This document shows positions 56,753 through 64,000 of a DNA stretch of 64,000 nt, in pieces; the first letter of the stretch is position 1; every line of letters begins with the position of its first letter. Source of the stretch: Gloeobacter morelensis MG652769 (GTDB lineage Bacteria > Cyanobacteriota > Cyanobacteriia > Gloeobacterales > Gloeobacteraceae). The notes beneath the pieces are model-generated. The model was not told the DNA's origin. It saw only the letters and a list, made by a program, of their open reading frames with translations, and made no database searches. The DNA is taken from NCBI RefSeq assembly GCF_021018745.1, contig NZ_CP063845.1, positions 4,216,001 to 4,280,000 on the forward strand, written 5' to 3'. Both the position numbers and the translations under genes were made by a program.

Positions 56753-57274
56753 ATGAAACGCTGGTTCCTTACAGCTTTGCTGGTTGCGACCGTGGCCCTG
56801 CCGGTCCGGGCGGACATCCGCTCGGAGTTGGTGCAGACGCTGACCCAGGCCCGTGAGGTGCTCGCAACCAAACCGGGCTACGCCCAGTACCTGCAGGAGG
56901 CAGGACGGGTCACCTCGGCCCTCGACCGGGTGATCTACAGCCGCACGCCGGTTCCGGCGAATGCCCTTGCGGCCGTCAAGTTTGTCAACAAGCAGATGCG
57001 CGCCCTCGAAGAGGCCTGGGCACTGCGCTACCGCATCGGCCTTAAAAATCTGGACGCTCCCGATGTGGTCGGCTTTGCCGCCACGAGTCTACCGCGGGTG
57101 CGCAAAGCCTTTGCAGCGGTCGATCCGAAGTTGCGCATCGACGATTATGTGGTCGGACGCGGCCGGCAGGACAACGCCGAAGAGTACGTCACCTTCGCCT
57201 ACGACCAGCTTGTCCAGACAGGCTTCGAAGCGATCGCCAAAAACCTCGACACGGCCCTTGCCCGCATCAAGTAG
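56753..57274 (+). CDS. Exported helical protein, unknown
   Basis: From ATG 56753 the protein has 173 residues, starting MKRWFLTALLVATVALPVRA as a signal peptide. The mature part is predicted to be helical, with ALAAVKFVNKQMRALEEAW and FVKEYVTFAYDQL-like segments. No family is recognised. It lies 60 bp upstream of murE on the same strand. Confidence 0.6.
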   Translation: MKRWFLTALLVATVALPVRADIRSELVQTLTQAREVLATKPGYAQYLQEAGRVTSALDRVIYSRTPVPANALAAVKFVNKQMRALEEAWALRYRIGLKNLDAPDVVGFAATSLPRVRKAFAAVDPKLRIDDYVVGRGRQDNAEEYVTFAYDQLVQTGFEAIAKNLDTALARIK

Positions 57275-57332
57275 CGAACCGGACAAAAGCTGCTACTCTA
57301 AATTCGACCTCCAGGGTACGAAGACATCTGCC

Positions 57333-58793
57333 ATGCGACTGCACGAACTGCTTGCCCGCACCGGGCTGGATACCCGCAACCTTCCCGACATCGACATCGC
57401 CGGTCTGAGCACCGATTCGCGCCAGGTGCAGCCGGGGGATCTGTTTATCGGTCTTCCGGGTACGCGGGTGGACGGCAGCGAATTCTGGCCGCAGGCGGTG
57501 GCCGGGGGAGCGGCGGGGCTGGTGATTTCTGAGAACGCCCGGGGGGTGGAGGCGGCGGTGCCGGTGATCCGGGTGCCGGACGTGGTGGGCACCTGCGCCC
57601 GGCTCGCGTCTGCCTACTACGACTTTCCGGCCCGCAAACTGACCCTTGCCGGGGTGACCGGCACCAACGGTAAAACGACTACGACCCATTTAATTGAGCA
57701 TCTATTAAAGGCCCAGGCGCCCACGGGTCTGGTGGGCACGCTCTACAGCCGCTGGCCGGGGCAGAGCCAGGAGGCCCGGCACACGACGCCCTTTGCCCTT
57801 GAGATCCAGAAGTTGCTTGCCCGGATGGTGGAGGCGGGCTGCAAATACGGGGTGATGGAGGTCAGTTCCCACGCCCTCGCCCAGCAGCGGGTGGCGGGTT
57901 GCCGCTTCGAGGCGGCGGTCTTCACCAACCTCACCCAGGACCACCTTGACTTTCACCCGGACATGGAAAGTTACTTCCAGGCGAAGGCGACCCTATTTAG
58001 CCCCGAGTACCGCGTCGGGCGGGCGGTGATCAACGCCGACGACCCGTGGGGCGTGCGCCTTGCCGCCGCCAACGACCAGGTGTGGACCTACAGTTTCCAG
58101 CCCAATGCGGATATTTATCCAGAAGCTGCCGTGTTCACCCCAGAGGGCATCCGCGGTACCCTCGTCACCCCGGTGGGCCATGCTGCCTTTACCAGCCCCC
58201 TGGTAGGTCAGTTCAATCTGGCCAATCTGCTGGCGGCGGTCGGGGCCACCCTGGCTTTGGGAATTGACCTGCAAGTGGTCGCGGCGGGGCTATCGGGCTT
58301 TGGCGGCGTACCCGGCCGCATGGAGCGGGTGAGTACCCCGGACGACGACATCGCCGTCATCGTTGATTACGCCCACACCCCCGACGGACTGCGCAAGTTG
58401 CTGGAAGCCACCCGGCCTTTTGTGGACGGGCGGCTGATCTGCGTATTCGGCTGCGGCGGCGATCGCGACCGCACCAAGCGCCCCCAGATGGGCCGCATCG
58501 CCGCCGAGTTGTCGGATTTGCCGGTGGTCACCTCCGACAATCCCCGCACCGAGAACCCGGAAGCGATCCTGGACGACATCCTGGCGGGCATCCCGGCGGG
58601 GGTATCGCCGACTGTGGAAGTGGACCGCCGCCGGGCAATCTTCCAGGCACTGCTCGAAGCGAAGGCGGGCGACTGTGTGGTGATCGCGGGCAAGGGCCAC
58701 GAGGATTATCAGATCCTGGGCACGAGCAAAATCCACTTCGACGACCGCAAGCAAGCCCGCGAAGCGCTCTCCAAGCGCCGCAGCCGGGGTTGA
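57333..58793 (+). CDS. murE: UDP-N-acetylmuramoyl-tripeptide synthetase MurE
   Basis: From ATG 57333 the protein has 486 residues; the frame before it is not coding. The P-loop is GVTGTNGKTTTTHLIEHLL (~112-130), VMEVSSHALAQQRV and TNLTQDHLDFH follow, and DNPRTENPEAI carries the Arg that selects meso-diaminopimelate. GGDRDRTKRPQMG and AGKGHEDYQ complete the set. It adds mDAP to the peptidoglycan stem peptide. Confidence 0.96.
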   Translation: MRLHELLARTGLDTRNLPDIDIAGLSTDSRQVQPGDLFIGLPGTRVDGSEFWPQAVAGGAAGLVISENARGVEAAVPVIRVPDVVGTCARLASAYYDFPARKLTLAGVTGTNGKTTTTHLIEHLLKAQAPTGLVGTLYSRWPGQSQEARHTTPFALEIQKLLARMVEAGCKYGVMEVSSHALAQQRVAGCRFEAAVFTNLTQDHLDFHPDMESYFQAKATLFSPEYRVGRAVINADDPWGVRLAAANDQVWTYSFQPNADIYPEAAVFTPEGIRGTLVTPVGHAAFTSPLVGQFNLANLLAAVGATLALGIDLQVVAAGLSGFGGVPGRMERVSTPDDDIAVIVDYAHTPDGLRKLLEATRPFVDGRLICVFGCGGDRDRTKRPQMGRIAAELSDLPVVTSDNPRTENPEAILDDILAGIPAGVSPTVEVDRRRAIFQALLEAKAGDCVVIAGKGHEDYQILGTSKIHFDDRKQAREALSKRRSRG

Positions 58794-58906
58794 AAGTTGA
58801 ATCGCAGCCAAGCGCTTGAGCTGGCTTTGTCAGCCCCAGGAAGTGCGCAGCGAGTCTGCAATGCACCAGCAAAAGGCGACGCTAAGCTGCTTGAACTAAT
58901 CGGGGC

Positions 58907-59065
58907 CTAGAGAGTGTCCAGGTGGGCTGTAGCCGTGGGCGGACGATATTCCTGCTCCAAAATGGACATCACAATGTAGGGCCGGTTGTCGGGGCTTTGC
59001 TCCTGTGCTAGGACGAAATCGAGGTCGGCTTCGGTGGTGGGACGAAGGCTGAGGGTCTTCTCCAT
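58907..59065 (-). pseudogene. GNAT acetyltransferase N-terminal remnant
   Basis: From ATG 59065 the frame reads LSLRPTTEADLDFVLAQEQS and PDNRPYI, the start of a GNAT acetyltransferase, then changes character and stops after 52 residues. The acetyl-CoA-binding part is missing. It is divergent from midA, and its decay leaves ~110 bp of featureless sequence toward murE. Confidence 0.52.
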
Positions 59066-59104
59066 CGGCTGGGGTTTCGTAAGGGTTCGGGGTTCATTGT
59101 AGAC

Positions 59105-60292
59105 ATGCAAGCATTCGCAGACGATTCCAATGCGCAGCTGCGCGCGCTCATCGCACGGCGGGTCGCAGCCAGCCCGGGCGGGCGGCTGAATTTTGCCGAA
59201 TTTATGGAACTGGCGCTCTACCATCCCGAACTCGGCTACTATGCCACGCACCCGGGGCGCATCGGCGGGCGGGGCGATTACATCACAGCGGCACACCTGG
59301 GAAGCGACTTCGGCGAACTGTTGGCCGTTCAGGCCGCCCAGCTGTGGCAGCATCTGGGAAAGCCCGAGCGTTTTGACTTCGTGGAGATGGGGGCGGGACA
59401 GGGGCTATTTGCCGCCGATTTTTTGCGCCACGCCCACGCAAACCTGCCGGATTTTGCCACTGCCCTCAACTACCGGATTGTCGAGCGCTCCGTAGTGCAG
59501 ATCGCCGAGCAGCGCCGGGTGCTTGCCGGTCTGGCCGTGCACTGGTGCGATTTGGAGCAAATTGCCCCCGACTCGGTGGCAGGCTGTTTTTTTGCCAACG
59601 AGCTGGTGGATGCCCTGCCGGTGCATCAGTTCGTCGTTCATCGGGGGGAATTGCTCGAGATTTATGTCGCCCTCGAAGGGGAGCGCGATTTTGTCGAGGT
59701 GGCGGCGGCCCCTTCCACCCCTCGCCTCCGAGCTTTTCTCGATCGCTGCGGCATATCGACAGCGTCACTGGGCGGGGGTTACCGCAGCGAGGTGAATCTG
59801 GCGGCCCTCGACTGGATCGAGGCGGTGGCCCGGCGGCTGGCACGCGGCTATGTGATTACCGTCGATTACGGCTACACCGCCTGCCAGTACTACGCTCCCC
59901 AGCGCCAGGGCGGCACGCTCGCCTGCTACCATCGCCACCGGGTCCACGACAATCCGTACCTGCACATCGGCAACCAGGACATCACCGCCCACGTCAACTT
60001 CACCGCCCTCGAAACCCACGGTACCGCCTGCGGTCTTCAAACTCTGGGTTTTACCCGCCAGAGCTTCTTTTTGCTCGCTCTGGGCCTTGGGGAGCGGCTC
60101 GCGGCCTTGGGCGCCTCCGGGGCCATCGCGAATTACGCCCAACTCAACGAAGCCTTGCGGCGGCGCGAGGCGCTGCGCACCCTGATCGAGCCCAGCAGTA
60201 TGGGCGATTTCGGCGTGCTGATCCAGGGCAAAAATACCGGTCTGGATCTGCCGCTCGCGGGTCTTTCGCTGCCCGCTCAAACTCTGTCTTAG
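59105..60292 (+). CDS. MidA/NDUFAF7-family protein arginine methyltransferase
   Basis: A 395-residue class I SAM methyltransferase. MELALYHPELGYYA and GRGDYITAA are the family N-terminus, FVEMGAGQGLFAADFLRH is the SAM motif, FFANELVDALPVHQF and ITVDYGYTACQYY follow. NDUFAF7, the mitochondrial member, dimethylates an arginine of the 49-kDa complex I subunit during assembly. Here the gene is 60 bp before ndhH, which encodes the homologue of that subunit. Length is typical. Confidence 0.87.
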   Translation: MQAFADDSNAQLRALIARRVAASPGGRLNFAEFMELALYHPELGYYATHPGRIGGRGDYITAAHLGSDFGELLAVQAAQLWQHLGKPERFDFVEMGAGQGLFAADFLRHAHANLPDFATALNYRIVERSVVQIAEQRRVLAGLAVHWCDLEQIAPDSVAGCFFANELVDALPVHQFVVHRGELLEIYVALEGERDFVEVAAAPSTPRLRAFLDRCGISTASLGGGYRSEVNLAALDWIEAVARRLARGYVITVDYGYTACQYYAPQRQGGTLACYHRHRVHDNPYLHIGNQDITAHVNFTALETHGTACGLQTLGFTRQSFFLLALGLGERLAALGASGAIANYAQLNEALRRREALRTLIEPSSMGDFGVLIQGKNTGLDLPLAGLSLPAQTLS

Positions 60293-60295
60293 GGT

Positions 60296-60318
60296 GTATT
60301 CCACGGCCTGGGGAATAC
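60296..60318. promoter_or_regulatory. Inverted repeat between the methyltransferase gene and ndhH
   Basis: GTATTCC (60296-60302) and GGAATAC (60312-60318) form a perfect 7-bp inverted repeat separated by 9 bp, 35 bp before the ndhH ATG. It could be an operator or a leader hairpin. No nearby T-run makes it a terminator. Confidence 0.33.
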
Positions 60319-60352
60319 GACTAGTCTTGTGGGTACTTCGAGACCCCGCCCG

Positions 60353-61537
60353 ATGGTCAGTATTGAAACCCGCGCCGACCAGATGGTCCTCAATTTAGGA
60401 CCGCACCACCCTTCCACCCACGGCGTACTACGGCTTATCGTCACCCTCGACGGCGAAAATGTCGTCGACTGTCGGCCGGTGCTGGGTTACTTGCACCGCG
60501 GCATGGAAAAAATCGGCGAGAACCGCACGATCATTCAGTATTTGCCCTACTGTTCGCGCTGGGATTATGCGGCGGCGATGATGAACGAGGCGCCTGTGGT
60601 CAACGCCCCGGAGGCGATGGCCGGGGTGAAGGTACCGCGCCGAGCAAGTTACATCCGTGTGATCATGCTCGAGCTGTCGCGCATTGCTAACCATCTGCTG
60701 TGGGTGGGGCCGTTCTTGCTCGATATGGGGGCGCAGTCGCCATTTTTCTATATCTTGCGCGAGCGCGAATTGATTCTCGACCTGTTCGAGGCGGCCACGG
60801 GGCTGCGCATGGTGGGCAACAATTATTTTCGCGTCGGTGGGGTAACGGTGGATTTGCCCTACGGCTGGGTAGACAAGGCCCGTGACCTTTGCGACGTGAT
60901 ACCCGGCAAGATCGACGAGTACGAACGGCTAATCACCAACAACCCGATCTTCCGCCGCCGCATCGAAAACTTGGGCTACATCAGCCGCGAAGATGCAATC
61001 AACTGGGGACTGTCCGGGCCGATGCTGCGCGCCTCGGGCGTCAAGTGGGATCTGCGCAAGGTCGATCACTACGAAATTTACGACGAACTGGACTGGGATA
61101 TTGCCTGGGACACCGGTGGCGACTGTCTGGCGCGCTACGTCGTGCGCATCCAGGAGATGCGCGAGTCGGTCAAAATTATCCGTCAGGCCCTCGATCAGTT
61201 GCCCGGTGGCCCTTACGAGCAGCTGGAGGCGCGCCGTCTTGCCGAGGGACCGAAGTCGGAGTGGAACAGTTTCGACTACCAGTTCATCGGCAAAAAGTCT
61301 TCGCCGACGTTCAAAATTCCTACGGGCGAATATTATGCCCGCTCGGAAGAAGCGAAGGGCGAATTGGGCATCTACGTCGTCGGCCGCGACGACACGACGC
61401 CCTGGCGCTGGAAGATCCGCACGCCGGATTTTGCCAACCTGGCCATCTTGCCGATGATTTTGCAGGGCACGAAGGTCGCAGATTTGGTCGTGGTGCTCGG
61501 TTCGATCGACATCATCATGGGCTCGGTCGACCGCTGA
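60353..61537 (+). CDS. ndhH: NAD(P)H-quinone oxidoreductase subunit H
   Basis: A 394-residue subunit of cyanobacterial NDH-1, homologue of the 49-kDa/NuoD subunit that lines the quinone site. ATG 60353 gives [20 protein letters not shown], the usual N-terminus; an extension to 60329 is not needed. [30 protein letters not shown] and the C-terminal [12 protein letters not shown] are conserved. It is the last gene before a strong terminator, and is preceded by the NDUFAF7-type gene. Confidence 0.97.
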   Translation: MVSIETRADQMVLNLGPHHPSTHGVLRLIVTLDGENVVDCRPVLGYLHRGMEKIGENRTIIQYLPYCSRWDYAAAMMNEAPVVNAPEAMAGVKVPRRASYIRVIMLELSRIANHLLWVGPFLLDMGAQSPFFYILRERELILDLFEAATGLRMVGNNYFRVGGVTVDLPYGWVDKARDLCDVIPGKIDEYERLITNNPIFRRRIENLGYISREDAINWGLSGPMLRASGVKWDLRKVDHYEIYDELDWDIAWDTGGDCLARYVVRIQEMRESVKIIRQALDQLPGGPYEQLEARRLAEGPKSEWNSFDYQFIGKKSSPTFKIPTGEYYARSEEAKGELGIYVVGRDDTTPWRWKIRTPDFANLAILPMILQGTKVADLVVVLGSIDIIMGSVDR

Positions 61538-61564
61538 ACCGGACAAGAGGTATCGGGTGGATGC

Positions 61565-61595
61565 AGGGGTGCGCTTCGTCGCACCCCTTTTTTTT
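61565..61595 (+). terminator. Intrinsic terminator of ndhH
   Basis: AGGGGTGCG (61565-61573) pairs with CGCACCCCT (61580-61588) with a 6-base loop and is followed by seven T. It lies 28 bp after the ndhH stop. The next 165 bp to the truncated gene hold nothing I can assign. Confidence 0.87.
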
Positions 61596-61762
61596 GAGAT
61601 GGCCTATCGCAACAAAATCTGCAACACGGGTTTACTGAAGTGGACCCGGTTCTTTGGACAACTCGATAAGCTGTGCCTGTGTCCCCTACCTCGGCAATCC
61701 CAAGGCGCAGAGCATAAAACAAACCTGCACTCTTGCCAGGGAAGCGGGCTGTAGGGTTGATG

Positions 61763-62167
61763 TTATTGGGCGCTTTTTAAGGCTTTCTCGATCGCCGGCA
61801 GGTACAACCTGTAGCCTTCCGTTTCGTCGCTGAGCCGTCCCTGACTGCGCAACCGCAACAAGACCTCCCGACCGCGCAGAAGGGTGCGCCTTCCCAGCTT
61901 CCACGCCCCCGCCCGCCGCTGGGCCATGGCGAGGTTATAGAGCGCGTGGGCGTAAGCCTGGCCGTGGAGTGAAGACCCGGTCAACCCCCAGACACGCCCA
62001 CACAGAGCGGCGGCTTGCCCGGACAACCGCAAACTCTCGGCCGCCTGAGCGCGGGTGGCAGCCAACTCCGCCTGCGCTTCCAATACCGAGGCGAGCCTGT
62101 TGAGGTGTTCGACGTTGGCACTGTCAATCTCACCAAGGCGGCGCAAGATCTCAGAAGCATAAACCAA
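61763..62167 (-). pseudogene. C-terminal part of an IS-truncated helical repeat gene
   Basis: The open frame enters from the IS982 end and runs 134 residues to a stop at 61763. Its content (LNRLASVLEAQAELAATRAQ and HALYNLAMAQRRAGAWKLG) suggests tetratricopeptide-like helices. The only available start is a TTG right at the IS border (62167), with no ribosome site, so the N-terminal half was lost. No matching N-terminal half is seen on the far side of the IS. Confidence 0.55.
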
Positions 62168-63130
62168 ACGTCAGTTCGGGATAAGGAAAGGCGGTCCGCC
62201 TAGGCTGGGATTAGCACATCACAAGCCACGGACCGCTCGCTATGCCCAGTCTAGAAGCGCTCTTTTGCCATGTCGATGACTTCTGCCAACGCTTCGAACC
62301 GCTCTGGCAGCAACAATTGCTCGACGATGGCCTGCGACACAGGCGACGGCCACGCCGACTCTGCCTCAGCGAAATCCTGACGATTCTGATTGCTTTTCAC
62401 CAATCCGCCTACCGCCACTTCAAGGCCTTCTACACCGAAATGGTCTGCGCTTACTGGCGAAGCGCTTTTCCTGGACTGGTCAGCTACGCGCGCTTCGTCG
62501 AGTGGATGCCCTCTACCCTTATGCCGCTCAGTGCCTACCTGCGCCACTGTTTTGGCCCCTGCACCGGCATCAGTTTTATCGATTCGACTCCACTTGCCGT
62601 CTGCCATGTGCGCCGCGTCCACGCCCACAAAGTCTTTGTCGGTCTGGCCGCCTGGGGCAAAAGCTCGGTGGGCTGGTTTTACGGCTTCAAGCTGCACTTG
62701 GTGGTCAATGAGCGCGGCGAATTGCTGGCGATGAGCGTGACGGCTGGGAACACTGACGATCGCAAGCCTGTGCCTGAACTGCTCAAAGACTTGCACGGCA
62801 AAGTGTTTGGCGACCGCGGCTACATCAGCAGCAAGCTTGGCAGGCAATTGCGCGAGGAGCTGGGCATGGCGCTGATCACCAAGTTGCGGCGCAAGATGAC
62901 CAATCGGCTGATGGTGATGACGGACAAACTGCTGTTGCGCAAGCGCGGGATCATCGAAGCAATCAATGACCAGTTGAAGAACATTTCGCAGATAGAGCAC
63001 ACCCGCCATCGCAGCGAAGTGAATTTTTTGGTGAACCTGGTGTGTGGGTTGATTGCCTACTGCCACAAACCGAACAAGCCGTCGGTGGCGTCTGATGCCG
63101 ACCAGCTCAATGCTTAACCCGAACTGACGT
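62168..63130 (+). mobile_element. IS982-family insertion sequence, copy 2 (complete)
   Basis: The same 963 bp as copy 1, offset by exactly 57,300 bases and apparently identical, with intact 13-bp terminal repeats (62168-62180 and 63118-63130). The flanks differ: AAACCAA on the left and TAAGTAA on the right, so there is no target duplication. It sits between a truncated helical-repeat gene and a truncated membrane gene. Confidence 0.95.
62242..63117 (+). CDS. IS982-family transposase (copy 2)
   Basis: A 291-residue protein identical to the transposase at 4942-5817, with the same Asp, Asp, Glu catalytic candidates in FIDSTP, FGDRGY and GIIEAIND. Intact and presumably functional. Because both copies are in the same orientation, recombination between them would delete the intervening 57 kb of mostly essential genes. 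Confidence 0.95.
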   Translation: MPSLEALFCHVDDFCQRFEPLWQQQLLDDGLRHRRRPRRLCLSEILTILIAFHQSAYRHFKAFYTEMVCAYWRSAFPGLVSYARFVEWMPSTLMPLSAYLRHCFGPCTGISFIDSTPLAVCHVRRVHAHKVFVGLAAWGKSSVGWFYGFKLHLVVNERGELLAMSVTAGNTDDRKPVPELLKDLHGKVFGDRGYISSKLGRQLREELGMALITKLRRKMTNRLMVMTDKLLLRKRGIIEAINDQLKNISQIEHTRHRSEVNFLVNLVCGLIAYCHKPNKPSVASDADQLNA

Positions 63131-63167
63131 TAAGTAAGATGCACCCAGCTGGCAGTGCTGCCTACCG

Positions 63168-63371
63168 CTAGATTCGGTGGCAGGGCCTTGGCCGCCTTCG
63201 TTGCCTGTGAAATGGCGCCGTCGGTACCTTGAACCGAACCACCATAGGGGTTGGCACCTTCGGGAAATTTTCCAACTTCCTCGCCTGGAGGAAAGCCGAC
63301 AGCCACACCAACCCGACAAAGATAACCCCCAGAAAAACCCCGGCCACCGCCAAAACCGCCCGTTCATACAT
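63168..63371 (-). CDS. Short membrane protein, probably truncated
   Basis: From ATG 63371 the protein has 67 residues with one hydrophobic helix near the N-terminus (VLAVAGVFLGVIFVGLVW). After about residue 45 the frame becomes arginine-rich, while another frame reads plausible sequence (QGTDGAISQATKAAKALPP) up to the IS border. This looks like the 5' part of a gene with a frameshift, cut by the IS. Family unknown. Confidence 0.35.
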   Translation of the reverse strand: MYERAVLAVAGVFLGVIFVGLVWLSAFLQARKLENFPKVPTPMVVRFKVPTAPFHRQRRRPRPCHRI

Positions 63372-63647
63372 TAAGTCTGGAAAAATCCCATAAATTCTAG
63401 AGGCCGACTGGCGGCCATGGATTAAGGGCGGGTGATGCTTTTGTCGATGATTCCGTGTTTGTTGCGCAGCAGCTTTGCCACCGGGGGCTGGCGAAGTCTT
63501 CCTTTGAGAATGCCACGCAGCCCCAGCAAAAACCCTCCCATGAATCGGCACCCTGAGGAGAGAATGCTGCCGTGGGAGGGCTCTTTCAGGCTAAGGGCAA
63601 AATTTTGCCGCAGGGCGACTTTTAAAGCTTCTCAATAGAAATTGAGA
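63372..63647. other. Intergenic stretch with imperfect hairpin
   Basis: CCCTCCCA (63533-63540) pairs with TGGGAGGG (63573-63580), and inside it CGGCA (63546-63550) pairs with TGCCG (63568-63572), giving a two-part hairpin. A 39-codon minus-strand frame (63541-63422, FLLGLRGILKGRLRQPPVAK) crosses it but has no clear ribosome site. No firm gene is seen. Confidence 0.35.
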
Positions 63648-63875
63648 TCACTCCTCATCGTCGGCGGCGGTGTCGTCGTCGTCGTAGAGTTGCTCGTCGT
63701 CGTCGACGAGATCGTCAAAATCTTCGTCCTCGGCGAGGGCTTCTTCATCGACCACATTGCGCGATTGCAGCTTGCCGCTGCGCCGCAGCCATTCGAGGAT
63801 GCTCTCGCGCTGGGTGGAGGGAAGGACCGCGGCCTTCTGGTGGCGGGGTTCTTCGCGTAACTGAGGGTGACGCAT
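63648..63875 (-). CDS. Small acidic DUF3134-like protein
   Basis: From ATG 63875 the protein has 75 residues. The N-terminal half has LREEPRHQKAAVLP and SILEWLRRSGKL, the plan of cyanobacterial DUF3134 proteins; the C-terminal ~30 residues are almost entirely Asp and Glu. The function is unknown. Confidence 0.67.
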   Translation of the reverse strand: MRHPQLREEPRHQKAAVLPSTQRESILEWLRRSGKLQSRNVVDEEALAEDEDFDDLVDDDEQLYDDDDTAADDEE

Positions 63876-63919
63876 GGGACGGTCCGGCAATTGGGCTTTT
63901 TGATGTTAGCGCATCGGAC

Positions 63920-64000
63920 TTAAAGTCCCAACCGCTCCAGCACCGGCCGGGTCGAAACGATGTGCCGCCCGAGGCCGAGCTGCTCGGGGGAGAGGCCCAG
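63920..64000 (-). CDS. C-terminal end of an unidentified gene (runs off window)
   Basis: The minus strand is open from the window edge to a TAA at 63922-63920 and reads LSPEQLGLGRHIVSTRPVLE then RLGL. The codon use resembles the real genes here. Only 26 residues are available, too few to name a family. Confidence 0.5.
   Translation of the reverse strand: MGLSPEQLGLGRHIVSTRPVLERLGL

Noticed and set aside
61600-61762. Possible small gene or IS end after the ndhH terminator
   Set aside because: The stretch has an IS-like phrase (GTGGACCCGGTTCTTTGGAC) but no partner repeat or transposase, and no good frame.

Overview
The window is about 64 kb of dense, high-GC (roughly 60-65%) bacterial chromosome. 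The gene set points to a cyanobacterium: a bilin-forming heme oxygenase, ndhH of the plastoquinone-type NDH-1 complex, a CRR6-like NDH assembly factor, a cyAbrB regulator, SLH-domain porin, the C5-pathway gene hemL, and several small cyanobacteria-type conserved proteins. The GC content, TTG/GTG-rich starts and overall protein style fit Gloeobacter (most likely G. violaceus). That species call is recognition, not a database result.

Layout. 1-3.8 kb: end of tilS, thiS-thiE, and a secreted beta-helix protein. 4-6.5 kb: tyrA and hisH separated by a complete IS982-type element with a 7-bp target duplication. 6.5-10.1 kb: a lipoprotein, a heme membrane protein and heme oxygenase, then cyAbrB, map and infA. 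10-23 kb: ppc, porin, crtE, a GH3 enzyme, a histidine kinase, a copper-type four-helix protein, an SDR, cimA and a membrane Ser/Thr kinase. 23-35 kb: mostly minus-strand housekeeping (response regulator, upp, holA, ctpA, Hpt, proB), then hemL-lspA-rluD on the plus strand. 35-37 kb: an exported DNA/RNA nuclease between an Imm49-like gene and an Imm49-like remnant. 37-47.5 kb: speA, ilvH, a FAD oxidoreductase, glutamate dehydrogenase preceded by two NtcA-type boxes, ruvX-mltG and thrB.

47.5-51.2 kb is an accessory island of small and broken genes: a Uma2-type nuclease, a PIN toxin with an in-frame TGA, a DUF4258-like gene with an in-frame TAG, an IS3-type fragment, regulator remnants and one copy of a dispersed repeat of about 190 bp (the other copy is near 24.1 kb). 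51.3-61.6 kb returns to core genes: recR, ybaB, a binding protein, crr6, pyk, a glutaredoxin-like gene, murE, a MidA/NDUFAF7-type methyltransferase and ndhH. After the ndhH terminator a truncated gene abuts a second, identical IS982 copy that lacks a target duplication. The window closes with small acidic and partial genes.

No rRNA, tRNA, CRISPR array or prophage was found. The least explained signals are the nuclease/Imm49 cluster, the dispersed repeat, the decayed toxin-antitoxin island, the double NtcA site at gdhA, and the methyltransferase-ndhH pairing.
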